Below are positions 40,918 to 51,054 of a stretch of DNA of 64,000 nt, one piece after another. Numbering within the stretch: position 1 is the first letter of the stretch; every line of letters begins with the position of its first letter. The stretch comes from Trichomonas vaginalis G3. Its lineage: Eukaryota; Parabasalia; Trichomonadida; Trichomonadidae. The position numbers were made by a program, and so were the translations under genes. The stretch is taken from positions 496,001 through 560,000 of the forward strand of contig NC_067203.1 of NCBI RefSeq assembly GCF_026262505.1. Reading direction: 5' to 3'. The notes below the pieces were generated by a model. That model was not told the origin of the DNA. It searched no databases and saw nothing but the letters and a program-made list of their open reading frames with translations.

Positions 40918-41505
40918 TTACTTGTATGGGCAAGCTGCAAGAATGAAGTCGACTATCTCAGTCTTTGTCTTGACGAGCTGGACGGCTCTTGCGAGTATGT
41001 CTGTTTTGCGGTCTCCAGCTGGTGTCTGACCTTCGTAATTGCGCATGTTCTTGAGAGCTCCAACTGTAAATGGCTGTAAGATGAAGAGTCTCTCAGACTG
41101 CTTGAGGTAGTCGTCTCTGTCTTTGACCGAATCTGTGGTACGAGTCGAATCGGTCGATTTGAGGGAAGAGACTGAAAGCCTGTCGTCTTCCATTGGAGCT
41201 GTAGCATACTCTTTGCGTAAGCGGTTCAGACCTTCTTCGAAGTCTTGGTCTCTCTTCGATTGGGATTGAGATTGGAATTGCTGGGGTGGAGCTTGCTGGA
41301 ACATCCAAGGGTTGGGGAAGTAAGGCATAGGTTGAGGAGGGTAGTTCGGGAAGCCTTGTGGTGGGTAGTAACCTTGAGGTGGAAATTGGTAGTAATACGG
41401 AGGTACTTGCTGGAACTGAGGTACTTGCTGGAACTGAGGTGCAGGGGCTGGTGCTTTAGGTTCTTCTGGTTTGGGAATGGACTCGGTTGGTGGGACGTCG
41501 GACAT
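40918..41505 (-). CDS. Pro/Gln/Tyr-rich protein with helical C-terminus, 195 aa
   Basis: Whole. N-terminal MSDVPPTESIPKPEEPKAPAP is followed by a low-complexity part of QFQQVP, YYPPQG and PPQPM words (about 22-80). A conserved C-terminal half (FEEGLNRLRKEYATAPMEDDRL, RDDYLKQSERLFILQPFTVGAL, AVQLVKTKTEIVDFILAACPYK) follows. The Pro/Tyr/Gln tail suggests a flexible virion or condensate-forming protein; this is inference. Its start faces the site 2 array; a truncated copy of its start lies at 39101. Confidence 0.65.
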   Translation of the reverse strand: MSDVPPTESIPKPEEPKAPAPAPQFQQVPQFQQVPPYYYQFPPQGYYPPQGFPNYPPQPMPYFPNPWMFQQAPPQQFQSQSQSKRDQDFEEGLNRLRKEYATAPMEDDRLSVSSLKSTDSTRTTDSVKDRDDYLKQSERLFILQPFTVGALKNMRNYEGQTPAGDRKTDILARAVQLVKTKTEIVDFILAACPYK

Positions 41506-41671
41506 TCGTTTGTGGCTTAACCGTCGGAAGGAAAAACTTTGTGTCCTGTCGGAAGGAAAAACTTTTTCTGAAGTTCGACCAAAAAGTTCTCAATTTTCGA
41601 AAATTTGAATGGTTTACGGACGGACAACTGGAAAAATTTTTCCCTTTGTCGGGAAAATATTTTCCTGTCGG
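41506..41671. repeat. Hairpin-unit array with AATTTTCGAAAATT core (copy B, site 2)
   Basis: Shorter version of the array, between two divergent whole genes. The core palindrome AATTTTCGAAAATT is at 41592-41605, and the core sequence around it (CAAAAAGTTCTC and GGTTTACGGACGGACAACTGG) is the same as at site 1. Only about five hairpin units are present. This is likely the original site from which site 1 was copied and expanded. Confidence 0.8.
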
Positions 41672-42046
41672 ATGGAAGGACTCGGAATGCCAGAAGGATT
41701 TGACGAGGCAATTTACCTAATTGAAATTAACGACTGCATAAAAGACTACTTGCGCAAGGTCATGAAGCCCAAGGTCAAGTTCATCTCTATTTCTGGAAGG
41801 TCTACACTTCAGCTCGAGACTTCGACTGGAATTCCAATTCAAATACCAGTCGGGACAGCCTACGTTGACATAAAGGACGCCAAAAGAGAAGCTCTTGTTA
41901 AGTTCCTAAACAAACGTCCTTGGATAAAAATACCAAACAAGGAGAACCCCCTACCCCATATGAAATTGGCAATTCAGTCTCTCCTTCACTTCTCGGGTCA
42001 GCCGTTCTACATAACCTGTGAAGGCGACATTCAGCCAGTTCTTTAA
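41672..42046 (+). CDS. MPEGFD-type unknown protein, 124 aa
   Basis: Whole. Starts MEGLGMPEGFDEAIYLIEINDCIKDYL; the ATG at 41687 is an alternative start. A beta-rich middle (KVKFISISGRSTLQLET and PVGTAYVDIKD) and helices (AKREALVKFLNK, KLAIQSLLHF) follow. It is divergent from the Pro/Gln-rich gene across the array. No family recognised. A truncated copy of the start lies at 39466-39590. Confidence 0.62.
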   Translation: MEGLGMPEGFDEAIYLIEINDCIKDYLRKVMKPKVKFISISGRSTLQLETSTGIPIQIPVGTAYVDIKDAKREALVKFLNKRPWIKIPNKENPLPHMKLAIQSLLHFSGQPFYITCEGDIQPVL

Positions 42047-42169
42047 ACATCTCATTTTAACTTCACTTTTTTTATGTTTTTACGCATATGAAGAAGAAGC
42101 CTTCTGGTAAGTTTCTTATAGCCATATACATGGCACGCTTTGAGTAAAAACATTTTTTTCTTTTTTTGA

Positions 42170-42754
42170 ATGAAGCAAGTTAAATTCGTCCCACACCAAA
42201 CTCAATGGACCGATGAAGAGTTTCAAGCTATGGTTGAAGGTGTTGAGAACGACATAGACGGCGAACTTGAAGGAGCTCAAATCACAATTGCAACCAAAAT
42301 TGCAGAAGTCAAGGAACAGATAGCTCCACTTAAAGCTACCAAAGCTACTCTTGACCTCATGGATAGTTACCGTTTAGATGTCAAGAGTGGAATAAGACAA
42401 TTAAAATTAAAACTTCTAAACTACGAAGCTATACTCCAAAAGTTAGCAGAAATGAGAAGACTTTACCAGAGCTACTTACATGTAAGGGACTTACCTTCAA
42501 GCAGTCCGACCAAAGATGAATTTGTTGACATTGTCCCAATTTTGTCCGAAAGTCAGCTCAGATGTTTCGAACTGCTCCCAACATATCCAGAATATGAACG
42601 TTTGCCTGAACTCTTCCGCAATCTCAAAAAACGTTTTTTGGTTCTCATGTTCGAAACTTTTATCGGAAGAGACAACAAACGTTCAGAAGAAGAACAAGAT
42701 ATTATTTTAAACTTGTTGTATGACTTAACCGTCATAACAAGCTTTTTGAAGTAA
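42170..42754 (+). CDS. Coiled-coil protein, 194 aa
   Basis: Whole. MKQVKFVPHQTQWTDEEFQAMVEG, then a coiled coil of about 60 residues (IATKIAEVKEQIAPLKATKATLDLMDSY, QLKLKLLNYEAILQKLAEMRRLY), a Ser/Pro hinge (DLPSSSPTKDE) and a helical C-terminus. It is followed by the HNH-type gene 32 bp downstream on the same strand. The function is unknown; it may be structural. Confidence 0.65.
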   Translation: MKQVKFVPHQTQWTDEEFQAMVEGVENDIDGELEGAQITIATKIAEVKEQIAPLKATKATLDLMDSYRLDVKSGIRQLKLKLLNYEAILQKLAEMRRLYQSYLHVRDLPSSSPTKDEFVDIVPILSESQLRCFELLPTYPEYERLPELFRNLKKRFLVLMFETFIGRDNKRSEEEQDIILNLLYDLTVITSFLK

Positions 42755-42786
42755 AACCGTCATTCTCAAACCACTTCATTTTTTCG

Positions 42787-43482
42787 ATGTCCGAACAAGC
42801 ACCGAAGCCAAACTCAATGGCAGATGTCCTTTCAAGGTTGCCAGACAAGCGCCCAGTTCAACTTCAAATTGTCCAATTGAACGCTCATCTGACAAACACC
42901 ATTAAGACTATCCAAAGTAGTCTTATGACAGAGATGACCAATCTCAAAGGTGAGTTCCTCATGAACCAAGCTTCCAATGAGAAATGCCTGAACGATTTCG
43001 CGGAAACCTTGCGCAATTACGAGAGAGAAACCGAGACCTTGCCAGACTCATCTACCGTTTCTTCGAAGAGATAGACGCCATCTGGAAGGTACTCGGAAAG
43101 GACAGAACATGCAACACCGTACTTCGTGAGTACCAAATTGAAGAAGGAATTTTCGAGGAAGAAGAAGAGAAGAAGAAGAGAAGAGGAAGAAGAAGAGAAA
43201 CACGAAGAAAAGGAAGTTTGGGCAACCCTTGTTGCGGATGACGGTTACGAAATTTCCCAACCCTACCCATACAAAATCCGCAACAAGGAGACCGGCAAGG
43301 TTCTTACCCCAGTCCTCAACAACTTGGGACACTTGAGCCTTACCCTTCGGAATTACGGTACAATTTCCATGGGAAGGCTTGTCGGTATGCAATGGGTTCC
43401 AAATCCAAACAAGAAGACGAAGGTCAGACACATTGACGGTGACAAGCTCAACAACCGTAAGGAGAACCTCGAGTGGTTCTAA
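42787..43482 (+). pseudogene. HNH-type endonuclease-like protein (copy B)
   Basis: Begins MSEQAPKPNSMADVLSRLPDKRP; a helical region and a Glu/Arg/Lys-rich linker follow. The C-terminal module runs from VWATLVADDGYEISQPYPYKIRNKETGKVLTP to MGRLVGMQWVPNPNKKTKVRHIDGDKLNNRKENLEWF and resembles NUMOD4/HNH_3 homing endonuclease ends. Such enzymes nick or cut DNA. In an element with its own integrase it could serve in spread into copies lacking it, or in DNA processing; neither is shown. Broken in this copy. Confidence 0.65.
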
Positions 43483-43531
43483 GAGTAAAAAAATTTTATT
43501 TTAGGGGGAAACCCCGAGTAAATTTAGGTGT

Positions 43532-43795
43532 TTATTTAGATAAGTAGCTTAAATTACGGATAATTTGGATAAGTAGTTCCTGACCTTTGAATTGGACTCT
43601 TTCGTCATCCCAGTTGCGTAGGAGGTCGTCCCAGAGGAGTTGGTAGAATTGCCATTCCAAGGACGATTTGTCCTCCCAGGCATTGAGGATGTACTGCTCG
43701 TAGAGTCTCATGACCTCTGCCTTGCACCAGACACCCTCTCCCTTGGAACGTAAGGCTTCTTCGAAGTGCTCGAATGCGATTGGCTGCGGGACCAT
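43532..43795 (-). CDS. Small Trp-rich acidic protein (copy B)
   Basis: From the ATG at 43795: MVPQPIAFEHFEEALRSKGEG, then VWCKAEVMRLYEQYILNAWED and FYQLLWDDLLRNWDDERVQF, and a tail that differs from copy A. It is head-to-head with the 43826 gene (30 bp between start codons). No family recognised. Confidence 0.58.
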   Translation of the reverse strand: MVPQPIAFEHFEEALRSKGEGVWCKAEVMRLYEQYILNAWEDKSSLEWQFYQLLWDDLLRNWDDERVQFKGQELLIQIIRNLSYLSK

Positions 43796-43825
43796 CCGAA
43801 ATGACACTTTTTGTCCGTTTGGTCA

Positions 43826-44056
43826 ATGTTCGTGTCTCGTGCCATAGTCGACGAAAATACAGACAAACAGGTTATATATGAGTTTGAGACCAAGAATGGT
43901 GTAACTCGACCTGTCCGATTCAAAGACTCCGAGGGCGACCATGAAATTAAACGGAAATTAGCTAGGAAGGAATATAAAATGGACTGGTTGCCACCACCTT
44001 TACCTGTTCCTCAAGTAAATAAGCCTTTCACGTTCCCAAGAATTCCCCACATTTAA
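43826..44056 (+). CDS. Small basic protein, 76 aa
   Basis: Whole. MFVSRAIVDENTDKQVIYEFETKNGVTRPVRF, then a basic helix (HEIKRKLARKEYKMDW) and a Pro-rich end (LPPPLPVPQVNKPF). It is convergent with the polymerase gene. Only a fragment remains in copy A. Function unknown. Confidence 0.55.
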   Translation: MFVSRAIVDENTDKQVIYEFETKNGVTRPVRFKDSEGDHEIKRKLARKEYKMDWLPPPLPVPQVNKPFTFPRIPHI

Positions 44057-44079
44057 ATTCAAATTCGAATAAAAATTTT

Positions 44080-46232
44080 TTATTTCATGCAATGTTTTAT
44101 TTCTGTGCCGTCTTCAAGTATGCCCCAGTACTTACGCTTGGAGAGGACATGAACTTCGGTGAAAATTTTGTCCAATTTGAATTGACCCATCTTTTCACCG
44201 ACCATCCCATTTCAATGAGTTTGTTGTATCCTTCTTCGTTCGTCATGAGTGCGTCAATGTTCTCATAGTATACCACAATTTTCGATTTGACATCGGAGAA
44301 GAATTTGTTGTAGTTGTCAAGGACTGCCTTTGCGAACTGAGGGTAAAGACCAATGTTCGACAATAGGTTTTACTGTGGTTACTAAGCCATTTTGACCTTC
44401 GGTGAACTCGTATTTCAAAACAAAAGGAGAAAACCTTTCAACAAAGTTGTCGACCTTCTCAATAGTGTTTACTCTTCATCTTGTGAGGTTTCTTAATGGA
44501 ATATCCCCATGTCGAATTCATAAGCAATTTGAGTGGTCATTGCAAGTTTGGGGTTTGAAGCTTTCCTAATATCATATAGTTGTTGTATGACCTTTCCAAC
44601 TGTATAGTTCCTTCCCGGGAACTCACCATCTTCGTTTGGAATTCCAGTCGGAATATATTGGACAAACCTCATGTACGCAGCGTTAAGGTCGACATAGTAT
44701 ATTTTTTCATATGAGTCGAACTTGTCGCATCCAATGGGTCCAGTTTGTGGAAATTCAAGTGAGTCTCTTATCTTTTGAGAAACTTCTCCTGTTATCTCAT
44801 AAACATCGTCGAAGCAACCTGTTTCATATAAAACCTTCTGACCTAACTCTGATGCTCTCCAATACAATTTGACGTCGATTGGATGCCTCAATGGAAGTTT
44901 GTTTATAGCATCTTGAAGTTCTTGCAACCTCATTGGAAGTTCTTCTGGTTCAGGTTGGTATCCGAACAATCCAACTCCTTTTGGAACTGTGTACTTCTTT
45001 TGTGCTAGAACTTTGTCTGGAACAACTTTTGGTCTTACCAACAATGAAAAGTTTGTTTCGTCTTTTGGTCAAAAGTTTCTGTCAGCTTGTCATCTGGAAT
45101 TGGTTCCAACAAACCTTTCTCGAAGAATGTTAACAGCTTCTGACAATGTTGCACTTGGCCTTTTCCGAACAATGGGTTTGTAAGACTTTCGTTCAACATG
45201 AAGTGGTTGTGGACAAGTACAATCTTCAACCATGGCAATTTGAAGTCAACAACATAGTCGTCATGTGAAGAACCTTTCTCAGTCGGTATGTTGACTCGGA
45301 TATTGACATTTGCCAACGGTGCAACTTTTGACAATTGACTTCTGAGAATGTACCTTGTTTTCACACATGACTCAAGATACTTCATCTTCTCATCTGTAAC
45401 AAGACCAGAGTTCCTGAGACATGTAAGAATACAAGGTTCATTGACAATTGTTTTAATTGAATTGTAAATTCCATACCTTGTTAAGTCAATGTCAGACTTA
45501 TTTCTGAACGGGAAGTATCCAGCATGTTGTCTGACTGCTTGAGGGTTAGATTGGTACCATTCGAACTTCACGCTTGCAATTCCTTCAATTGCATTCAAAA
45601 TGTCTGAGTCGGAGTCAAACATTTGTTCTCTCTTTGTAGTCTTGAAAGCGTCAAGAAGTTGTGCGCTGTTGTGACATTGCATGTGCATAGTAAATATGAC
45701 CATCTAAATCTGTTACGGTTAATCTGAGATTGTATCCTTTCTTATTTCCGTCTTGTATGGCAGCAAGTACTCCCATGAAGCCTTCTTTGTTCTTTCCTTC
45801 GTCAAAGTTTACTGTAAAGGTTCGACCAGAAGTAATTTTACTTCTAACTTCGCGATACTTCTCATATGCATATCTTGTTCTTTCCATGGGAGCATGTGCG
45901 TCTTCACCTTTTCCTTTTTTCCTTCTCAAAGGATGCAATTGTTCGTCATGTTTCCAGTAGAACCTGGCAAAGCCGTCGTGTCCTTCAACTTGAGGTTCAT
46001 TAACATCGAAAGGCATGTCCATAAGACGCTCTTCTTCTAACCTCTCTAATCTGTTTGGATAATTTGCGCGTGCTGTTTCTAGGTCCATTTCATAGCGAAG
46101 ACCCGACAGTTTGTCATAGACTTTTATGGGTCTTCCCTTCCTATATTTAAACTTCTTTGAAACTCTCCAACCATATCTTTCTAACTCTGCTTTTATTCTA
46201 GCAGACTTTCTATCCATTCTATATGGGGGCAT
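44080..46232 (-). pseudogene. Protein-primed type family B DNA polymerase (copy B)
   Basis: The element's replicase. The gene region of about 2.15 kb starts MPPYRMDRKSARIKAELERYGW. It contains a basic N-terminal part, a middle with DYVVDFKLPWLKIVLVHNHF, and the palm with YYVDLNAAYM (motif A, about 44690) and YYENIDAL in the motif C position (about 44260). About 700 codons is short for Polinton polymerases that also carry a full exonuclease, and no clear exonuclease triad was spotted. Broken in this copy. It lies head-to-tail with the acidic gene. Confidence 0.8.
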
Positions 46233-46261
46233 TTTTATAAAAATAAAAAAATGTTTTTTCT

Positions 46262-46846
46262 TTACTTTACATAACCACCTGCTGCCATAAGTCTTTGACG
46301 CCAACCCATACCAGCTAATGAAGGTTGACTTGGTTTAGTTTCAATACTAAACTTTGGTTTTGGTTTTTCTTCAGTTTTTGGCTTCCCTTCTTCTATTGGT
46401 TTTTCGTCACTTTTCGGTTCCTCTGACTTTACCTCACTTGCTGGAATAGTTGTGTCGTCAACATCTTCATAAATGTCATATGCCATTTGTTTCTGTTTTC
46501 CTTTCAACTTTTTGTGTTTGTTGTAAAGTTTAGAATATTTCGACTCTAAGTCAATGAGATGTTCTATAATGAACTGTTGGTCAGTGAAGTAAACTTTTCC
46601 ATCTGTTGTCTCGAAAGCTCCTTCAGACTTCAATATTTTATTTGTGAGAGTCTGTTTCTTTTTTGAGATACTAGCCGTTCCATTTTTATGAAAAGTGACT
46701 TTGTAGTTAGAGTTTGTATTTCCAGACCTGGCACTTTCTATTATTGAATTTTTCTCTTCATCTGTAAGTTCTTTGACAGGTTTTGACAATGGTTCTGAAC
46801 TTTTTGTTTGTGGTGTCAAATCTACCGTTTCAACTTCTTCGGTCAT
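46262..46846 (-). CDS. Acidic Lys/Glu-rich protein, 194 aa
   Basis: Whole. It begins MTEEVETVDLTPQTKSSEPLSKP, with a small folded part (NYKVTFHKNGTASISKKKQTLTNKIL, YFTDQQFIIEHLIDLESKYSKLYNKH), an acidic/Lys linker (EVKSEEPKSDEKPIEEGKP), and a conserved end PSLAGMGWRQRLMAAGGYVK. It is preceded by the TTTACTGAGATGAAATG leader and lies directly upstream of the polymerase gene. The function is unknown; being tied to the polymerase, it could be a priming protein, but no sequence feature proves it. Confidence 0.65.
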   Translation of the reverse strand: MTEEVETVDLTPQTKSSEPLSKPVKELTDEEKNSIIESARSGNTNSNYKVTFHKNGTASISKKKQTLTNKILKSEGAFETTDGKVYFTDQQFIIEHLIDLESKYSKLYNKHKKLKGKQKQMAYDIYEDVDDTTIPASEVKSEEPKSDEKPIEEGKPKTEEKPKPKFSIETKPSQPSLAGMGWRQRLMAAGGYVK

Positions 46847-46865
46847 TTCATCTCAGTAAAAAATT

Positions 46866-47006
46866 TTAGTTTGGTTTGTTTTCAACTGGTTGTTTAGGTT
46901 TTTTAAGTCGGTCTAAAACTTCCTGAGGTATATGAAAAACTTGACAAACACGTGGTTTAAAAGGTGGTCTTCCATGACCTATTCTGTCTAAAGCTGCATT
47001 GTTCAT
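46866..47006 (-). CDS. Small basic Pro-rich protein, 46 aa, tandem copy 1
   Basis: MNNAALDRIGHGRPPFKPRVCQVFHIPQEVLDRLKKPKQPVE. Whole. It is the downstream member of a tandem pair of related small genes in copy B; copies A and C show one. It uses the same leader as its neighbours. Confidence 0.6.
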   Translation of the reverse strand: MNNAALDRIGHGRPPFKPRVCQVFHIPQEVLDRLKKPKQPVENKPN

Positions 47007-47027
47007 TTCATCTCAGTAAAAAATTTT

Positions 47028-47181
47028 AGTTTGGTTTTTTTCAACTGGTTGTTTAGGTTTTTTAAGTCGGTCTAAAAACTTCCTGAGGTATAGGAAAAAC
47101 TTTACAAACACGTGGTGGTGTAACTGCTGGAAGCCGACAAATCCATCTTGAACCCATTTGTCTCAATGCTGTATTGTTCAT
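47028..47181 (-). pseudogene. Small basic Pro-rich protein, tandem copy 2
   Basis: Related to the 46866-47006 gene and to 375-554 (MNNTALRQMGSRWICRLPAV). Broken. The pair shows a local duplication of a leader-plus-gene unit of about 170 bp. Confidence 0.55.
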
Positions 47182-47200
47182 TTCATCTCAGTAAAAAAAT

Positions 47201-47599
47201 TTACATTCCCCACGTTTGAGGTGGTTGCGGTTGGTTGTTGTTTACCCACTGTTGTGCATGGTTATATCCTCTGTTAAAGAATCTTTCACCTTGGTCCATA
47301 TAGTGCCCTGCTTGGTTATAGTAGTCATTTGCTTTGTTATAGTAGTTTCCTGCTTGTCTTCCTACATTGTCCATCCATCCTTGAACTTTTCCTCTTGTTT
47401 CAGGATTTGAATAAGATTTGCTGCATCTCGTGCTACCTCCCAACCTTTCTGTACGGTTTGTATAATAGGTTGTGCTTTCTCTTCAGTATACCTAATGTAC
47501 TCAAAATCTTCCTTCCAATTCCAATGCACCTCTGGCTAGTGTTCCCACTGCTGGCAAAAATCTAGATGCGACTCCTGCTATTGCGCCAAATAAACCCAT
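47201..47599 (-). pseudogene. Amphipathic Gly-rich protein (copy B)
   Basis: Counterpart of 62491-62893. The tail with NYYNKANDYYNQAGHYMDQG and NNNQPQPPQTWGM is readable. Broken. It diverges from the integrase gene with a 16-bp spacer (47600-47615). Confidence 0.62.
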
Positions 47600-47615
47600 T
47601 TCTTATGGGTTAAAA
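47600..47615. promoter_or_regulatory. 16-bp bidirectional promoter-like spacer (copy B)
   Basis: TTCTTATGGGTTAAAA is the whole distance between the divergent start codons of the amphipathic protein and the integrase. The copy C equivalent is 62475-62490. Confidence 0.6.
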
Positions 47616-48570
47616 ATGACGAATTCAAACAAGGACCCCTATGTTTCTAAGGCAACAAAGAAAGCACTCATGGTAAAAATCTTTAGTTCAACACCAAATG
47701 CTTGGTTTATGGATATCTTGGAAAACATTCCGAGGTATAGAGAAGATGGACCACCATACTGGCTAATATTTGTCGGTCAAAACACAAGATACTGTGAAGC
47801 CATACCATTACAGTCCAAAAATATTTTAGATGTGAAAACTGCTTTGACAATATTCGTTGACAAATACCATCCAACAAAACTGACATCTGACTATGAAAGT
47901 TCTTTCAAATCAGACGATATTAAAACTATCTGCGTTCAAAAATGTAAACCAATATTTCATTGTCGACCAAAACCATTCTGCTCTTGGTGTCATTGACGGT
48001 TGTATAAAAATGTTAAGAGACTTAAACCAACCACAAGGTGGTGAAGCAAATGAAATGTCATATGACGACAAGTATAGACACTTCTCCATGGCAAAGATGA
48101 GACAAGTTTTAAATATTTACAATAGCCGTAAACAAAAAGGTTTGGGAACCACTCCCCGAAGAAATGAAAAACAACCCTGACTTAGAGAAAGACTATATAT
48201 TTAATAGTTTAGTCAAAAGAGACAAACAAGAAAGAATGCCAGGCTTCAAACTTAAGAAAGGTGACAAAGTAAAATAGAAATACCTAAACGCGACCCATAT
48301 GAAAATACTATTGACTATGACAACAATGGGAACTCGACAGGTACTCACGTTCGTGTTCGTAAAAATAGAAGAAAGTATACAAGAGAATATTATGAAGTTT
48401 TAGGCAAACATGGCAAAATGTACACACTGCAAGCAGAAGATAAAACTACTATTGTCAGACCTCGTTTCAAACTTGTTAAGGTTCAAGGTGGTATACTTTC
48501 AAAGACAGTTCCTAACAAATATAAGACAACTCCTGACGAATATGCTAAAGAAGTTGAAAATGACGACTAA
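47616..48570 (+). pseudogene. Retroviral-type (rve) integrase (copy B)
   Basis: Counterpart of the whole 319-aa gene at 61515-62474, with the same DDE-type core (WFMDILENIP; KLTSDYESSFKSDD) and basic C-terminal domain (KNRRKYTREYYEVLGKHGKMYTL). Broken here. Its stop overlaps the stop of the convergent fibre gene. Confidence 0.8.
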
Positions 48571-48950
48571 GCAATTCTATACCATGCGTAAACTGTCATG
48601 TAAGGTGGCATGTAGTCTTTACTTTGTCCCGTTGTTTGCGTATACCCTGAACGCGATGTATATGGTTTCCTCCTCCCTCAGTGTTACTCCAGTAACAATC
48701 TATAGCAAACTTAACGTTGTTTTTAACATCATATCCTTTACCTTTTGTCATTGATGACCAATCCCAATATCTATGACTATGCCAACCTGCGTTAGTTGTA
48801 CTTAAATCTATGTAGTGACTGTGCGCAGGTAAATTTGCACCTGAAATCGTTTTACTTCCACCTGTTTCCTTTGAAGAGTTTGCACAATACAAAAACCTGT
48901 CGACTATTTGAGTCCAAGTTCCAAAACCAAGTACTACTTCTGGTTTGGTA

Positions 48951-49565
48951 GAGTTCATTGACGTGTAAATAGAACCTATAGGATATAGTGTTTGAAGTAT
49001 TTCTGTCTTTAACGTTTGAAGCTCTGTTTTGTCAGCTTTCTTATCATATAAATCTTGAGCAGTGAATTTAACTTTTTTTCATCCTCCATGACATAGACAT
49101 TTCTACATCTAATGTCTTTATCCGATGTTAAACCTTCTGGAAAGTTAGGAGGTTTAAAATATAATCCACCCCCACCAGTTTCTTCAATCGTTCCTAAAAT
49201 ACTTTCTATACCAACAGTTGAGAAGAAGGTATGTGTATGTCCAACGTCACTTTTCCTGTTTAAGGTTTCTTGTAAGTTTGTAATATTTGCAATGGTATGT
49301 GTATGTCCAACGTCACTTTTACTGTTTAAGGTTTCTTGTAAGTTTGTAATATTTGCAATGGTATGTGTATGGTTCTTATCCGCTTTAAGGTCTAAACATC
49401 CTGAAACCCACCCTGTATTGGCTTTACCTTTTAAAATCTTCGATGTCCGTTCATGGTACCATTCAACCCTTTCTATAATTTCATTGTCTTTTTCATCCAC
49501 ATATTCCTTATCTGCCTTCTTCACTAACGCACTAGCCACATATGCTAACTCATCGTCAACATACT
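48951..49565. repeat. 615-bp direct duplication, left copy
   Basis: Matches 52596-53211 with only about two visible differences. It covers the GHTHTIAN repeats of the fibre gene. Together the two copies bracket the transposon insert. Confidence 0.9.
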
Positions 49566-49948
49566 GTCATAAGACGAAATGGTGGAAGTGAGGTGAAGTC
49601 AAAAAGTAACACATATTTGGCCGGCTAAATTCCCCTTTAGTTTACATGTCAAAATTACAATAAATTAATTATTTTGCTTAGCAATTAGCTATGTATTAAA
49701 ACTAAAATTATTACTATTCAATTCTTTACATTCAAATATTAAACAATTCAAATTTAATAACAAAGATATTACAATAAATAAAAAAAATGATTAAAAATGT
49801 CCCTGAAAATTTTCTGAAAGCTATCTCGTGTTTAGGTCTCAATTTTTTTAGAAATAGAAAAAGATTGGATTTAACTTTCAAACATTATATATAGTTTTGT
49901 ATATGGAAGCCTTTAAATACAAGTTAATGATATGGAGTTGTATTGCGA

Positions 49949-50312
49949 GGAAGAGGGAATCAAAGAAATTGACGAAGTTCCAGAATTTTATTCAACAATT
50001 CTTAATCAATTAACAAAAACTATACCGAAACTTATCTTATCATCCAAATCAAATCACATTACATACGGAATAAACATTTAATCTTTTACCATTAAAATTA
50101 TATTTATACGTTATTTAATTTTTTTACGTCTAAGTTGAATAGGATAATAGCCGAAGATATAAAGTAACTATAGTTTACAAGCTAAGGAACAAATCAGCAT
50201 TGAAACTAAAAAATGCTGAAATATTATAATAAATTGAAGAAATACTGTGATAGAATACCTAGTTATACTAGATACTATTATAATATGAATTCATTTGTAT
50301 TGAATATCGATA
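49949..50312. repeat. Left arm of 364-bp inverted repeat inside the transposon
   Basis: Reverse complement of 50691-51054, with very few differences. The arm starts in what corresponds to the 3' end of the transposase gene and encodes, on the plus strand, an open frame MELYCEEEGIKEIDEVPEFYSTILNQL ending near 50082. Confidence 0.88.
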
Positions 50313-50690
50313 ATAAAAAATCGATGAAATATTAAAATGAGAATAAATTAATAATGAGATTATAAATTAGAATTATTTCTCTTTTATTTAAAATAAAAAC
50401 TTAGTTCTATTTAAATTCGATAAAGAAGTACGAAAAAGTTGTATTATACGTATGATGTTGCCCGATGTTTGGTAACACTATTGTAGAATATAAGCATATA
50501 TGATAGAAAAGCAATATGCTTAATATCGAGTAATTCTAATTTTTTACGAAATTATTCAAATACGTTATTTTTTAAAATGAAAAGATAAGCATACCATTAT
50601 GCAGTAGTTTGCGCACATATACTATGCTGATGAAAGTTGGTCTCTAATTCGAAACTTGAGTCTGTCAAATTGACGTTCCATCTTATTTTA
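50313..50690. other. Spacer of the inverted repeat
   Basis: 378 bp of AT-rich sequence between the two arms. I see no gene in it. Confidence 0.6.
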
Positions 50691-51054
50691 ATCGATATTC
50701 AATACAAATGAATTCATATTATAATAGTATCTAGTATAACTAGGTATTCTATCACAGTATTTCTTCAATTTATTATAATATTTCAGCATTTTTTAGTTTC
50801 AATGCTGATTTGTTCCTTAGCTTGTAAACTATAGTTACTTTATATCTTCGGCTATTATCCTATTCAACTTAGACGTAAAAAAATTAAATAACGTATAAAT
50901 ATAATTTTAATGGTAAAAGATTAAATGTTTATTCCGTATGTAATGTGATTTGATTTGGATGGTAAGATAAGTTTCGGTATAGTTTTTGTTAATTGATTAA
51001 GAATTGTTGAATAAAATTCTGGAACTTCGTCAATTTCTTTGATTCCTTCTTGAA
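50691..51054. repeat. Right arm of 364-bp inverted repeat inside the transposon
   Basis: Starts ATCGATATTC and runs into the last codons of the transposase gene (stop at 51030). Pairs with 49949-50312. Confidence 0.88.

Noticed and set aside
42088-42147. 19-codon frame MKKKPSGKFLIAIYMARFE between two element genes
   Set aside because: Too short, and its counterpart in copy A does not keep the same frame convincingly; it may be leader sequence of the downstream gene.
49112-49591. Cys/Ser-rich frame opposite the fibre repeats
   Set aside because: Antisense shadow of the GHTHTIAN repeats; it appears identically in both halves of the duplication and in copy C.
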